Origin: CAZHNW01 sp942491575
GTDB taxonomy: Bacteria > Spirochaetota > UBA4802 > UBA5550
Direction: 5' to 3'
NCBI GenBank assembly: GCA_942491575.1
Contig: CALOBT010000025.1
Location: 3,658,001 to 3,722,000, forward strand
DNA length: 64,000 nt
Below, piece after piece: positions 1 to 8,465 of the stretch. Position numbers and translations under genes: made by a program. The first letter of the stretch is position 1; each line of letters starts with the position of its first letter. Under the pieces are notes generated by a model. That model searched no databases and had not been told where the DNA came from. It saw only the letters and a program-made list of their open reading frames with translations.

Positions 1-327
1 TCTCAGGGTGATTTTTTCTTTCATACTGGTTGGCCTCATGGGTGGTTTTCCTGGTCTTAATCATGCAAGTATATGGTTTTTATTTCAGTATATCAAAACA
101 ATTTTTTTATTACATACAGATAGATAAAGCTGTCTGTTTTTTGCCGGTATTTGATCAGGTCACGGGGGGAAGTTCATCCCGCCCTGAGAATGGACTTCAC
201 TGTTAATATTATTCCTGCAATATTTTTTTGACAAATTGCCTGAATTGAAATAGAATATGAAACATGTCGGCCTCGCCCTTGCTGATATGCTAAAGAATAA
301 TTAAATATGTGAACCAGCAGAATAAAA
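1..327. other. Left-edge intergenic region; possible start of a minus-strand gene
   Basis: No gene is supported across most of this AT-rich stretch. At the extreme left a minus-strand ATG at 24-22 is preceded by GAGG nine bases upstream and stays open to the window edge (reads MKEKITLR). It may be the first eight codons of a divergent gene, but it is too short to identify. I see no convincing promoter or terminator. Confidence 0.3.
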
Positions 328-834
328 ATGAATAAAATTTTAATCAGGCAGTGGGAAAACGGCAACTTCCCCTTTAATCAGAATATTCTTCATTTTTCGG
401 AACCAATACCCTTTAAGGCGCTTCAATCGGTTCTGGGTATCACCTTTGATCTTCTATACAGCATGTATGGAAATAAAAAACTTCTCTATCTTGAAGACTG
501 GCACAATGAGGACGGTTTGGAAACCCAGCATTCATCTGCAGAATGGGAAAAACTGCAGGAGATAATCAGCTCGGACAGGGCCCTCTGCGAATTGCGCGGA
601 AAGGAATTTGAGGTTTACCTTGCCTATTTCCCGGAAAGCTTTGATTTTATTCTTCGATTCAGGATTAGTGATATTTTTGATGAGCCTGGTTATTCCGGCC
701 TCAGCGGCCTTCTTGATGTTACCGCAAGTGACGAAATGCTGGAAGTGATTGAAGAGCATTTTCCTGAAGAGCTAAAAAAGAAATGCAAGCGGGAATCAAG
801 CAAAGCCTATTTCGATAGAAACTACGGCGGCTGA
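328..834 (+). CDS. Hypothetical protein, 168 aa
   Basis: I do not recognise this protein. It is an acidic, soluble-looking 168-residue product with no signal peptide or membrane segment, and several aromatic-rich stretches such as LLYLEDWHNEDG (about residues 50-61). The C-terminus is charged (EELKKKCKRESSK). It ends 22 bases before the next gene, which has its own strong ribosome binding site, so the two are probably co-transcribed. No in-frame start further upstream has a better ribosome binding site, so the ATG at 328 is kept. Function is not inferred. Confidence 0.6.
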   Translation: MNKILIRQWENGNFPFNQNILHFSEPIPFKALQSVLGITFDLLYSMYGNKKLLYLEDWHNEDGLETQHSSAEWEKLQEIISSDRALCELRGKEFEVYLAYFPESFDFILRFRISDIFDEPGYSGLSGLLDVTASDEMLEVIEEHFPEELKKKCKRESSKAYFDRNYGG

Positions 835-856
835 CATATCCCGGGAGGAGGCGGTG

Positions 857-1966
857 ATGAAGGTTCTGATAATGGGTGGTTGTGCAGATATGGCGGTGCC
901 CCTGCTGAAACTGCTGCAGGGAGATGAGCTCTTTACTGAAATACTACTGGCGGACATCAATGAAAAAAAAGCAAAGGAAATTGCCGCGGAACACGGCGTA
1001 AAGTTTAAAGGCTGCTATTGTGATGCCGCTGACCATGACGCGGTGGTTTTCCTGATGAGGGGGCAGGATGCGGTGTTTGCCTATGCAGGTCCCTTTTATA
1101 TATTTGAAAAGATGCTCGCCGCCTGTGCCATTGAAGCGGGTACCGATTATATTTCTATTGCGGATGATTACGACGCCTATCTTGCGGTTATTGAACTTGA
1201 AGAGGCGGCACGGCAGAATAATGTGAAAATACTGACGGGTTTCGGCAACTCCCCGGGATTGACGCAGATACTTTCCCGAAAAGGATACAATGAAGTGCCG
1301 GGTACACACCGTATCAATGTCCACTGGTGTGCCGGTTCTGATGAAGCTGCGGGGGCTTCCAACCTGACCCACCTCTTCCACATATTCAACGGTACCACAC
1401 TGCAGACCCTTGAAGGCAGGGAGGTGGCGGTAAAAACCGGCGGGGCGAAGAAACTGGTGGAATTTCCGGAGCCAATAGGGAAAACCCCCGTCTACTATAC
1501 GGGGCATGCTGAGTCGGTATCACTGCCGCGGAACCTCCATGGTCTCGATGAAGTCACCCTCCACGGGGGAGTGAAGCCGAATTATATTGTGAAACTTTTA
1601 AAAATTATGAGCGCGCTGCGCCTTTTTTCCACACACCGAAAACGGTCAACCCTTGCTCGCTTTTTTTATAAAATCGAAGGACTGTTTGCCTCGGAGGGTA
1701 TTGATAAATCTGCGGGGCGTATTGATATCTTTGGATACTCCGATGGGAAAAGCTACTATAAGTATTTTACCTACGTGGGACATATCGCGGAGATAACCTC
1801 TATCCCAGCCTATGTGGCGGCACGGAGTCTCCACCAGGGAAAGTTCAAAAATAAACCGGGAGGGGTTTATGCTGCAGAACGCCTCCTGGAGGAGCCCGAT
1901 GACTTCATCGGGGAAATGAAGTCACTGGGGGTAGAGATTTTTGAAAGCGATGTAAAGGAAGTTTAG
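857..1966 (+). CDS. Saccharopine dehydrogenase-like NAD(P)-binding oxidoreductase
   Basis: The N-terminus (MKVLIMGGCADMAVPLL) is a Rossmann nucleotide-binding loop. It is followed by ADINEKKAKEIA and by AGPFYIFEKMLAACAIEAGTDY, which is the signature pattern of the saccharopine dehydrogenase/homospermidine synthase-like superfamily. The protein is about 369 aa, normal for the single-domain members of this group, most of which are of unknown substrate and are not lysine enzymes. The frame opens at a GTG at 854, but GGAGGAG at 844-850 sits six bases before the ATG at 857, so I prefer that start. It is convergent with the next gene and the two stop codons overlap by a few bases. The substrate cannot be read from the sequence. 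Confidence 0.8.
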   Translation: MKVLIMGGCADMAVPLLKLLQGDELFTEILLADINEKKAKEIAAEHGVKFKGCYCDAADHDAVVFLMRGQDAVFAYAGPFYIFEKMLAACAIEAGTDYISIADDYDAYLAVIELEEAARQNNVKILTGFGNSPGLTQILSRKGYNEVPGTHRINVHWCAGSDEAAGASNLTHLFHIFNGTTLQTLEGREVAVKTGGAKKLVEFPEPIGKTPVYYTGHAESVSLPRNLHGLDEVTLHGGVKPNYIVKLLKIMSALRLFSTHRKRSTLARFFYKIEGLFASEGIDKSAGRIDIFGYSDGKSYYKYFTYVGHIAEITSIPAYVAARSLHQGKFKNKPGGVYAAERLLEEPDDFIGEMKSLGVEIFESDVKEV

Positions 1967-3135
1967 TCCCCTTTGTTGCCTCTCCGGGGGCGGGTGATAA
2001 TGAGGTGGTGCGCCCCCCGGATATCGGCATGACCATAGCGGAAAGTGAGAGGTCTGTAGGGCTGTGATTTAAAAAATTTTCTCAGGGATGACGCATTAGC
2101 TCCCCCGTTATTGTCGAGGAAGGCACCATAAAATTCCCCGAAGGTCAACTGTTCAAATCCCGCATTCGATGCGTGACGCGGGAGAATTCCCGTTGCATCG
2201 GAATACATGAAGGCCATATTGTTGAGAAGATATTTTCTGATTTCGGAAAAACTGTCGAACCAGAGGAGGTAACTGGCTCCCTTTACCAGAACGGATACCT
2301 TCCCTTTTCGCTTAAGGTGGTGGTAGAGATTTGAATCCTTGAAATGTTTGTTGTCAAGATTGTAAGCAAAATGACGGTGAATAATTTCCCTGGAACCACT
2401 TCCCTGTTTTGTTTGCCGCAGTACCAGTTCCATATGGCAGAAGGCCTTCGAAAAGGCAGGGTTCGACCAGTTGGAATGAAGACGCTTTGCCTTTGAATTT
2501 GCCAGACGCTGAATATCTTCAGAGGTGAGGTACCTGATTTTTCCCATGGGCGTAATGTCAAAAAAGCGAAGTGATACGGGCCTGTATCCATAGAGGGAGG
2601 CCGCTACAAGGGAAAGTGTCACCTGGCCTGGAATCAGGCCTTTTTCAAAGAGGCGCACATCCGCATTGGAGTGATCATGAAATGATAGAATGTGGGATAT
2701 GAATTTTTTAAACTCATTTAGAGCCTTTTCTCTTTTGAAGGTTTCCGCATTGACGATCCGCCGCGGGTCACCGGAATTTTCAAGGGAGATGGTGGTTACC
2801 TCCGATGCATCGGGATAGGTGGCCAGGGCTGATGCAAGATCATTTCCTCCGAAGGGGTATACCACTTCCCGGGGAAGGTTAGCCGGACGAAGACGTGCCA
2901 GAAAGGGACGAACCCGGTTTATATATTTCTCTTTGTACCGGGCTGCCCAGGTTCGGAAATTTCTGCAGTAATGCTGATCAATGGCGGAGGCAGTACCTTT
3001 CGGTGCTTTTCCTTCCCCGCAGGCAAAGACCCTGAAGATCCATTGGGCTTCCGCGTTAAAATTTTTACCCCCGTTGTCGGTCCGGGCGGATACAAAAAAC
3101 AGGATTATAAGGCAGGAGAAAAGTATTTTTTTCAT
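1963..3135 (-). CDS. Conserved secreted protein of unknown function
   Basis: The product (about 390 aa) begins MKKILFSCLIILFFVSA, a signal peptide for export. The frame extends six codons further upstream, but AGGTGG lies just before the ATG at 3135, so that start is chosen. The mature part contains YPFGGNDLASALATYPDASE followed by an ISLENSGDPR segment, which resembles a conserved block in uncharacterised bacterial secreted proteins; I cannot name a domain. Several Tyr/His/Arg-rich stretches occur towards the C-terminus, which ends in a basic RPRRGNKGD tail. It is a single gene transcribed towards its convergent neighbour. Likely periplasmic or surface-exposed; no enzymatic motif was recognised. 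Confidence 0.7.
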   Translation of the reverse strand: MKKILFSCLIILFFVSARTDNGGKNFNAEAQWIFRVFACGEGKAPKGTASAIDQHYCRNFRTWAARYKEKYINRVRPFLARLRPANLPREVVYPFGGNDLASALATYPDASEVTTISLENSGDPRRIVNAETFKREKALNEFKKFISHILSFHDHSNADVRLFEKGLIPGQVTLSLVAASLYGYRPVSLRFFDITPMGKIRYLTSEDIQRLANSKAKRLHSNWSNPAFSKAFCHMELVLRQTKQGSGSREIIHRHFAYNLDNKHFKDSNLYHHLKRKGKVSVLVKGASYLLWFDSFSEIRKYLLNNMAFMYSDATGILPRHASNAGFEQLTFGEFYGAFLDNNGGANASSLRKFFKSQPYRPLTFRYGHADIRGAHHLIITRPRRGNKGD

Positions 3136-3283
3136 GGCACCACCTAATGACATGTTTGTTGTTATATGGATATATAACAGGGGAGGAGTAAAGTCAATAC
3201 CAAAATCAGGAATGTTTTACGCTGAGATGTTTGTGAGCTCCGCCTGTTTCGAAGATCCTCGACAAACGGAGTAACATCGTTAC

Positions 3284-3330
3284 AAAAGCGGGATAAAATT
3301 GCTCCCCGAGGGTCGTCGATGGGAACTGTC
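3284..3330. repeat. Imperfect direct repeat, copy 1, beside the chemoreceptor gene
   Basis: A stretch beginning AAAAGCGGGATAA and ending CGAGGGTCGTCGATGGGA closely resembles the stretch at 5472-5518 (AAAAGTTGAATAA ... TGAGGGTTGTCGAAGGGA). The two copies lie in the same orientation immediately outside the two ends of the chemoreceptor gene. The core (GAGGGTYGTCGAWGGGA) resembles common interspersed bacterial repeats of the CTGAG...TCGAAGGG kind. Confidence 0.45.
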
Positions 3331-3331
3331 T

Positions 3332-5284
3332 TCAGACTTTAAAAAAATCCACCTTCACTTTCATTGTACGGGACAGATCAGCAATTTCTTCCGAATTAAC
3401 AGAGAGTTCCTCTGTAATCCCAGCGCTGGCCTGGGTTAAATTATTGATGCCCGTTACGGATTTCATAACATCCGTGACGGCACTTTTTTGTTCATCCGAT
3501 GCGTTGCGGACTTCCTCGGAACGGACCTTCACCAAATCAACGCTGCTATTGACATACTCATTCGTAACCTTCTGTTTTTTCATAAAATCATAAATTTCGT
3601 TCATATGGAGTGAAACGGAATCTATGGATTGAATAATTACACTTATGCTGTTGAATATCCTGACTACATTTTCCATGCCGCTGCGAATTTCATTATCGTT
3701 TTCTGAGATAAGTATATCAATATCCTTGATGCTTGAAGCCGTCTGATCAGCAAGTTTTGATATCTCGTCGGCTACTACGGCGAATCCCCTTCCTGCCTCG
3801 CCTGCACGGGCAGCCTCAATGGCTGCATTGAGGGAGAGAAGGTTTATCTGTTCGGAGATGTCGTTGATTATTTCAATAATCTGGATAACCTGACCTGAAC
3901 TGTCTGTAATTTTCTCCATATTGGTATTCATGAGATTGAGAGAATTATTTACCGAAGAAGCCTGTCCTGATATTCCCGAAGTCACCTCCTGGGTGATGGT
4001 GATAATGCCTGCCATTTCCTCGATAATGTGTGAGAGTTCTTTTATACGATGTATTAATTCTTCCAGTGTGGTAAACTGAAATTGTGAATTGTCAGCAACG
4101 GAATCTATTCCTGCAGATAATTCCTCCATTGTTGCCGTTACCTCCTCGGCTGTTGCCGCCTGATTCTGGGTTGTGTCGGAATAACTCGTGATCCCATGGA
4201 AGAAGGCCTTTGATGAATCTGCAAGTTTTGTGGAGGTGTCCTTGACGTCCCTGATGACCACACGGACTCTCATGATAAAAGAATCAAGCATGTAGGTTAA
4301 CTGGTCCATTTCTGTCCTGTTGATTTGCTTCATTACACGGCAATCGTCACAGGAGGTTATTTTCCCTTCAAGTATTGTGGGGCAGATTATTTTACCGCCA
4401 AACCTTGGGGCATATGAACCGACAGTTATGGCGCAGGTGTTTTCGGATCTTCCGTATTCAATACAATCTGTGTTATTGCAATTCATTATGCTGCTGCAGT
4501 TTACATAGCGTCTCTGAAGCGACATGGTAAGATCTCCCTCCCCCTGTACCAGGTCATGAACCCTTTCAATAACTTTATCTATGGGTCCGGTTATTAATGA
4601 AATCAGTACCTTAAAGAAAACAATTGTAAAAATGATGAGGGAGGTTCCAATGATAAAAATCATGATATAGGATGAACTTGAGAGGCGATGTGCAGCCTTA
4701 TGGGATTCCCTGTTGTTGCTATTGTAAGCAGCAATAATATTTTCCGAGAGTCGTGCTATTTCATGGAGATGTTTTTTATATCTCTCCATGGCCATATTGG
4801 CCTGCTGAGGGGTAGTAATTTTTTTTTTCTTTATTTCATTAACTATTTTAAAGAAGCCAGTTTTATAACTGTTATAATGGTCCCTCATCTTCCTGATTTT
4901 AGTACCTGCTTCTACAGATTGTTGAGATTCAAGCAATTCTTCTGATTTTTCAAAGTCTTCAACGAGCTTTTTTCCCTGCTGAATGAAAAACTCGATATTT
5001 TTTACCTGGTTATTTGTATTTATGCCAATATTCAGGAAATAATCCTTTTCATAAGCCCTGAATTTCAAAGGCGCTTCTTTGATTTCAGAAAATTTAGTGA
5101 CCACCTCCTGATATTTCAGAATTCCATTGAAATATTCAACAATGATATTATTAACTGTAAAAATGACCAATAATCCCAGTATAAGTCCGGTGATGATAAA
5201 AATTGAAGAAACAGTCAGAATAGTCCTGATTTTCAGGTTTCTTAATTTGGATGTTATGCCTGAAATGACAAAAAAGTTTTTCAT
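3332..5284 (-). CDS. Methyl-accepting chemotaxis protein with a cysteine-rich cytoplasmic insert
   Basis: A 650-aa transmembrane chemoreceptor. One membrane helix lies at about residues 22-46. A helical periplasmic sensor region of about 150 residues follows, then a second membrane helix at about 208-230, a HAMP-type stretch (about 231-258) and the signalling domain with the classic hairpin tip INLLSLNAAIEAARAGEAGR (about 480-500), which contacts CheA/CheW. Between HAMP and the signalling domain (about 262-320) is an insert with seven cysteines (NCNNTDC, NTC, IICP, TSCDDC). This resembles the small cysteine modules found after HAMP in some sensor proteins and may bind metal or sense redox state. 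GAGAGA precedes the ATG. The gene stands alone, flanked by direct repeats. Confidence 0.93.
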   Translation of the reverse strand: MKNFFVISGITSKLRNLKIRTILTVSSIFIITGLILGLLVIFTVNNIIVEYFNGILKYQEVVTKFSEIKEAPLKFRAYEKDYFLNIGINTNNQVKNIEFFIQQGKKLVEDFEKSEELLESQQSVEAGTKIRKMRDHYNSYKTGFFKIVNEIKKKKITTPQQANMAMERYKKHLHEIARLSENIIAAYNSNNRESHKAAHRLSSSSYIMIFIIGTSLIIFTIVFFKVLISLITGPIDKVIERVHDLVQGEGDLTMSLQRRYVNCSSIMNCNNTDCIEYGRSENTCAITVGSYAPRFGGKIICPTILEGKITSCDDCRVMKQINRTEMDQLTYMLDSFIMRVRVVIRDVKDTSTKLADSSKAFFHGITSYSDTTQNQAATAEEVTATMEELSAGIDSVADNSQFQFTTLEELIHRIKELSHIIEEMAGIITITQEVTSGISGQASSVNNSLNLMNTNMEKITDSSGQVIQIIEIINDISEQINLLSLNAAIEAARAGEAGRGFAVVADEISKLADQTASSIKDIDILISENDNEIRSGMENVVRIFNSISVIIQSIDSVSLHMNEIYDFMKKQKVTNEYVNSSVDLVKVRSEEVRNASDEQKSAVTDVMKSVTGINNLTQASAGITEELSVNSEEIADLSRTMKVKVDFFKV

Positions 5285-5471
5285 AGAATCTCTCGGTAGA
5301 TTAGTAATTGCTTACTAACATTCATGATAAGTGGTGCCTATAAAATCAACATATTTTCTTTATTTTTTGATTTAAGATTATATTCGAATATAAGTTTTTA
5401 CGATATGAAGTTTTGAAGTCTGCCTGCGGAATGTTTCGACTTCGCACAATAAGCGGAAATACCGCCAATCA

Positions 5472-5518
5472 AAAAGTTGAATAATATTCTTCTCTGAGGG
5501 TTGTCGAAGGGACGTCCC
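5472..5518. repeat. Imperfect direct repeat, copy 2
   Basis: This is the partner of the repeat at 3284-3330, in the same orientation and upstream of the chemoreceptor gene. It ends only a few bases from the stop codon of the acyl-ACP thioesterase gene. The core TGAGGGTTGTCGAAGGGA is better conserved than the rest. Confidence 0.45.
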
Positions 5519-5525
5519 GACGGAT

Positions 5526-6284
5526 TTAATCCTGAAAAGGAATCCATGTAGTGCAGGCACGGGTCGTGAGATTCTCTCCCTGGCTGAGAACATGGTTGAG
5601 AATTATCTCTTTACTGGGGGGTGCTTCCCTCATCGCGGTTTTCGCCTTCATCGGTTTGCCGTAGAAGGCCTCGGCACGGTACTGGATTTCAAGTGTATGG
5701 CAGCGGAAGTTTTTCAGTATTTCTTCAGGGGATGATTCCAGCACCCAGGAGATGTAGCTGACATTGTTGACATGTCCATTGAGATCGATGTCACGCATCA
5801 ACACGGGAAATATTTTTTTAGAGGAAGTTTCTTCCGCAACATCGGGGAGTTGGCCGAAGTCTCCTCCAAGGGCTCTTCCTGGAAGGTCTGAAAACTGGCT
5901 GGAGAATTCTTCCGGGATGGCAACGGGTTTTCTGGTGCCGCGGTCAATCAGGGCCACGGTGCTTGTTGCGGTGCCAACTGTACTTCCTGCAAGATTTTTT
6001 ATTTCGAATTCACGAAAGCCAAGGGGGCCCTCCATGCGGGAACGCCATGTCTTCACTGTGACCGTATCGTAGCACTCCGGGTAGTGCTGAATCTCTATTC
6101 TGAAGCGGGCATAGACCCATGTGAGATTTTTTTCTTCAAGGTGTACCATGGAGGTGCCGAGGCTGCGGGAATGAAAGTCTGCAGTGGCCTGCAGGTAATT
6201 GCAGAGAGCTGTCAGGCGCGCGGCCCTCGTATGATCTGTGTCATGGAGGAGTATCTCAAAATTTTTTTCAATTGTATGGTTCAT
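5526..6284 (-). CDS. Acyl-ACP thioesterase
   Basis: A 252-aa cytoplasmic protein of the plant-FAT-like bacterial acyl-ACP thioesterase family. It hydrolyses acyl-ACP to release free fatty acid at the end of fatty-acid synthesis. Two hot-dog domains are visible. The N-terminal one carries HSRSLGTSMVHLEEKNLTWV and the WRSRMEGPLGFREFEI strand. The C-terminal one carries DIDLNGHVNNVSYISW, which holds the Asn/His pair of the family. Length matches the family (about 240-260 aa). The gene begins 20 bases after the stop of the gamma-carbonic anhydrase gene on the same strand, so the two probably form a short operon. The ribosome binding site is weak. Chain-length preference cannot be told. Confidence 0.88.
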   Translation of the reverse strand: MNHTIEKNFEILLHDTDHTRAARLTALCNYLQATADFHSRSLGTSMVHLEEKNLTWVYARFRIEIQHYPECYDTVTVKTWRSRMEGPLGFREFEIKNLAGSTVGTATSTVALIDRGTRKPVAIPEEFSSQFSDLPGRALGGDFGQLPDVAEETSSKKIFPVLMRDIDLNGHVNNVSYISWVLESSPEEILKNFRCHTLEIQYRAEAFYGKPMKAKTAMREAPPSKEIILNHVLSQGENLTTRACTTWIPFQD

Positions 6285-6304
6285 CCGTAACTACTGAAGA
6301 TTTT

Positions 6305-6826
6305 TCAGTCCTGCTCTTCCAGTTCCTTTATAAACCTTGCGCCATTATCAACATAGGTTTTCGCAGAATCGGAAATCATCTCCCGCTGGGCCTCGGAAAT
6401 TTCTTTAACCACTTTTCCAGGTGCCCCCAGTACAAGTGATCCCGAAGGAATTTCTTTGCCCTCGGTGATGAGTGCGCCTGAACCGATGATGCACTCGTCA
6501 CCGATTTTAGCTCCATTCATAATAACGGAATTTATCCCGATGATGCAGTTGTCTCCAATTGTGCATCCGTGAATCATTGCCTTATGCCCCACGGTTACGT
6601 TTTTCCCAACCTTCAGGGGGTGCTCCTCTTCAACATGACATACTACGCCATCCTGAATGTTGCTGTTTTCATCTATAGTAATTTGGCCTGAATCGCCGCG
6701 GAGTACCGCGTTGAACCATATGCTTACGTTGTCTGCAAGTATTATATCCCCGATTAAGGATGCGTTTGGTGCGATAAAGCAATTTTGCCCTTTTTTAACT
6801 TTTTTATTTCCCAGGCGGTATATCAT
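6305..6826 (-). CDS. Gamma-carbonic anhydrase family protein (YrdA-like hexapeptide repeat)
   Basis: A 173-aa left-handed beta-helix protein built of hexapeptide repeats (IGDNCIIGINSVIMNGAKIG and similar). The pattern GDSGQITI, IQDGVVCHVEEEHPLKVG, VGHKAMIHGCTIG matches the YrdA/CaiE-like gamma-carbonic anhydrases. The metal-ligand histidines correspond to CHVEEEH, VGHKAMIHG. Such proteins are trimeric and bind zinc or another metal at subunit interfaces, though many have no measured carbonic anhydrase activity. GAGG lies nine bases before the ATG. It is the first gene of a likely two-gene operon with the acyl-ACP thioesterase. Confidence 0.9.
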   Translation of the reverse strand: MIYRLGNKKVKKGQNCFIAPNASLIGDIILADNVSIWFNAVLRGDSGQITIDENSNIQDGVVCHVEEEHPLKVGKNVTVGHKAMIHGCTIGDNCIIGINSVIMNGAKIGDECIIGSGALITEGKEIPSGSLVLGAPGKVVKEISEAQREMISDSAKTYVDNGARFIKELEEQD

Positions 6827-6934
6827 TGCAAGTTACCTCTTTCGCTGAGTATGATTTACATGTATTTGGAATGGAGGATCTCTTCACGTCAATTATTTAT
6901 TTTAAATTCGAATTACCGATGGAATGAGGCTAGT

Positions 6935-6971
6935 GCCCTCACCGTTTAAATACTGATTACACGGTGAGGGC
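6935..6971. repeat. Perfect 11-bp inverted repeat
   Basis: GCCCTCACCGT at 6935-6945 pairs perfectly with ACGGTGAGGGC at 6961-6971 around a 15-base loop. No U-tract follows on either strand, so it is not a classical terminator. It overlaps the broken start of the TetR remnant and could be an operator relic or a stable RNA hairpin. Confidence 0.55.
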
Positions 6972-7232
6972 CTCGGCTATCTTTCGGCGCCACGCCGGAA
7001 AAAAATTGTAACGATCCGTGATGAATGTGACCGGATATGCTGTACACTTCTACGCAGTGGAATGGATTCCGGGAACTTTCGCCGTACCGATGAGAAAATG
7101 ACCTGCTACTGCATTGCCTCCATGATTGCCAGAATCCGTATCTGGTACTCTCCAGGGGGGGAACGCTCAATAGATGAAATCAGCGAATTTATTTATTCCT
7201 TTGTTATGGAGGGGCTTCGTCCCGGCAGCTGA
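6957..7232 (+). pseudogene. TetR-family regulator, C-terminal remnant
   Basis: An open frame after a TGA at 6954 reads RRKKIVTIRDECDRI, LLRSGMDSGNFRRTDEK, IARIRIWYSPGGERSIDE and FIYSFVMEGL. This is the typical C-terminal ligand-binding half of a TetR/AcrR regulator, ending in the common 'F..EGL' motif. The N-terminal helix-turn-helix is absent, and no upstream sequence encoding it is visible. There is no convincing start: the first ATG, at 7062, would make a 56-residue fragment. I call it a truncated pseudogene. Its stop lies next to the stop of the convergent cupin gene. The gene this repressor once controlled is not evident. Confidence 0.6.
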
Positions 7233-7237
7233 TTCTA

Positions 7238-7561
7238 TCAGGGGAGGTAATCTTCTCTTACCGGGGAAAAGACTTCCACTGCTATTGAATCTTCGATAAT
7301 TTCGGCGCCGTGATCGATGCCCGGCGGTATGCACCAGGAGTCTCCCGGGAGGGTGTCGTAAACTTCCCCCCCTATAATCAGCTTTATATGTCCGCTCACC
7401 AGGTATCCCGTCTGCTCGTGGTGATGGCTGTGTGACGGCAGTGTGCTGTTCTCCTTCAGCCTGAATTCCGTCATGAGTGTTTTTTCGCCGTAGGCAATGG
7501 TTTTCATTTCGATGCCGTCGATGGGTGTTTTGTATCCGCTGTTGTCTTTTTTAGTAAACAT
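7238..7561 (-). CDS. Small cupin-domain protein
   Basis: A 107-aa single-domain cupin. Motif 1 (SHSHHHEQTGYLVSG, about residues 43-57) supplies His/His/Glu metal ligands, and motif 2 (LPGDSWCIPPGIDHGAEI) supplies the last histidine. Such proteins are small beta-barrels that bind a divalent metal; many are isomerases, dioxygenases or regulators' sensory partners, and the substrate here is unknown. Start choice is uncertain: the ATG at 7561 has no good ribosome binding site and lies inside the frame of the decayed receiver gene upstream. The ATG at 7504 would remove 19 residues but keep the barrel. Confidence 0.78.
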   Translation of the reverse strand: MFTKKDNSGYKTPIDGIEMKTIAYGEKTLMTEFRLKENSTLPSHSHHHEQTGYLVSGHIKLIIGGEVYDTLPGDSWCIPPGIDHGAEIIEDSIAVEVFSPVREDYLP

Positions 7562-7887
7562 GAATGCATCCGTAGAATTTTTTGTATGAGAATAAGCATA
7601 TGAGTGGGAAGTTCAATTCTTTTTTTTAGAATACGGTAAACAGTGTCATTCAGTTTTTCCATTGTGAAGGGCTTCGGAATGAAATCCACGACCCCAAGAC
7701 TGATGGTTTCCTGAACACGCTCATCAAGGCTGAAGCCCGAAGTAAGCAGCACCTTCACATCGGGGTCAATCTGTTTGAGGAGCAGAAAGGTATCCTTTCC
7801 GGAGAGCTCCGGCATGGACATGACCAAAAAAGCAAGATCTATACTGTTTCGATTTTTTTCGTAAATCGCGATTCCCTTTTTGCTATT
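7504..7887 (-). pseudogene. Response-regulator receiver domain remnant
   Basis: The frame opens after a TAA at 7890-7888 and reads GIAIYEKNRNSIDLAFLV, MSMPELSGKDTFLLLKQ, VKVLLTSGFSLDER and VVDFIPKPFTMEKLN. This is the second half of a CheY-like receiver with its conserved Thr/Ser and Lys-Pro. The first strands and the acidic pocket are missing. The position where the phospho-accepting Asp normally stands (DLAFLD-type) is Val. After RILKK the frame runs on into cupin sequence. It may once have been the tail of a hybrid histidine kinase. Truncated and non-phosphorylatable, it is best called a pseudogene. Confidence 0.65.
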
Positions 7888-7973
7888 TTATCAGTAGTTA
7901 CCTGCCGTCTTTACATAATTTTCCTGTGGTGGTTCTTGGTTGCATGCATTAACCGGGTGCATCACTGAGTGGC

Positions 7974-8465
7974 TCAACCGTTGAAAATAAAAAATTTTCT
8001 CATTACAAAATTCAGAAGGCTGGAAATCAGGAATGAAAGTACATAAGCGGCGGAAGTGGCGATGCCAAAAAATTTTATTATGCTGCCCATGAGGATAGTG
8101 CCGGCGATTAGTCCTGCGCCGGATATGGAATAGAAGAGAAGGGTTTCGATTAGTGGATGATGGCGTCCCGGCTGAAATACCCAGGTTCTATTGAGAATAT
8201 AGGCAACGGCATTGCATAGAAAAAAGGCAATAACATTGCTGATCATTGAGTTTGTTGCCCGGATTGAATTGGAGATGTTTTGTACATCCAGCCCGAAGGT
8301 TCTAACCATTAAATCATCACTGCTCAGTGCGGGAAAAAGCAGCCATGCAGAAAAGAAAAATACCAGTACGTTGACAATGGTTGCTGCAGTGCCGGAGAGG
8401 GTATACTTTGCGTACTGAATTAGAAAGGGGTGCCTCTTAGCCCATGACTGGAGTGTATCCTCCAT
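7974..8465 (-). CDS. GtrA-family membrane protein
   Basis: A 163-aa integral membrane protein with four hydrophobic helices at about residues 20-45, 75-98, 104-126 and 130-155. The pattern FLIQYAKYTLSGTAATIVNV near the N-terminus and YILNRTWVFQPG in the middle is the hallmark of GtrA/DPMS family proteins. These are thought to flip or present undecaprenyl-linked sugars during surface-glycan synthesis. AAGGAG precedes the ATG. It has no glycosyltransferase partner next to it, but the glycan island begins about 3 kb away. Function in this cell is inferred from family only. Confidence 0.88.
   Translation of the reverse strand: MEDTLQSWAKRHPFLIQYAKYTLSGTAATIVNVLVFFFSAWLLFPALSSDDLMVRTFGLDVQNISNSIRATNSMISNVIAFFLCNAVAYILNRTWVFQPGRHHPLIETLLFYSISGAGLIAGTILMGSIIKFFGIATSAAYVLSFLISSLLNFVMRKFFIFNG

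Noticed and set aside
944..1507. Long minus-strand open frame inside the saccharopine dehydrogenase-like gene
   Set aside because: It lies opposite a clear protein family match and has no ribosome binding site or recognisable domain; it is an antisense shadow.
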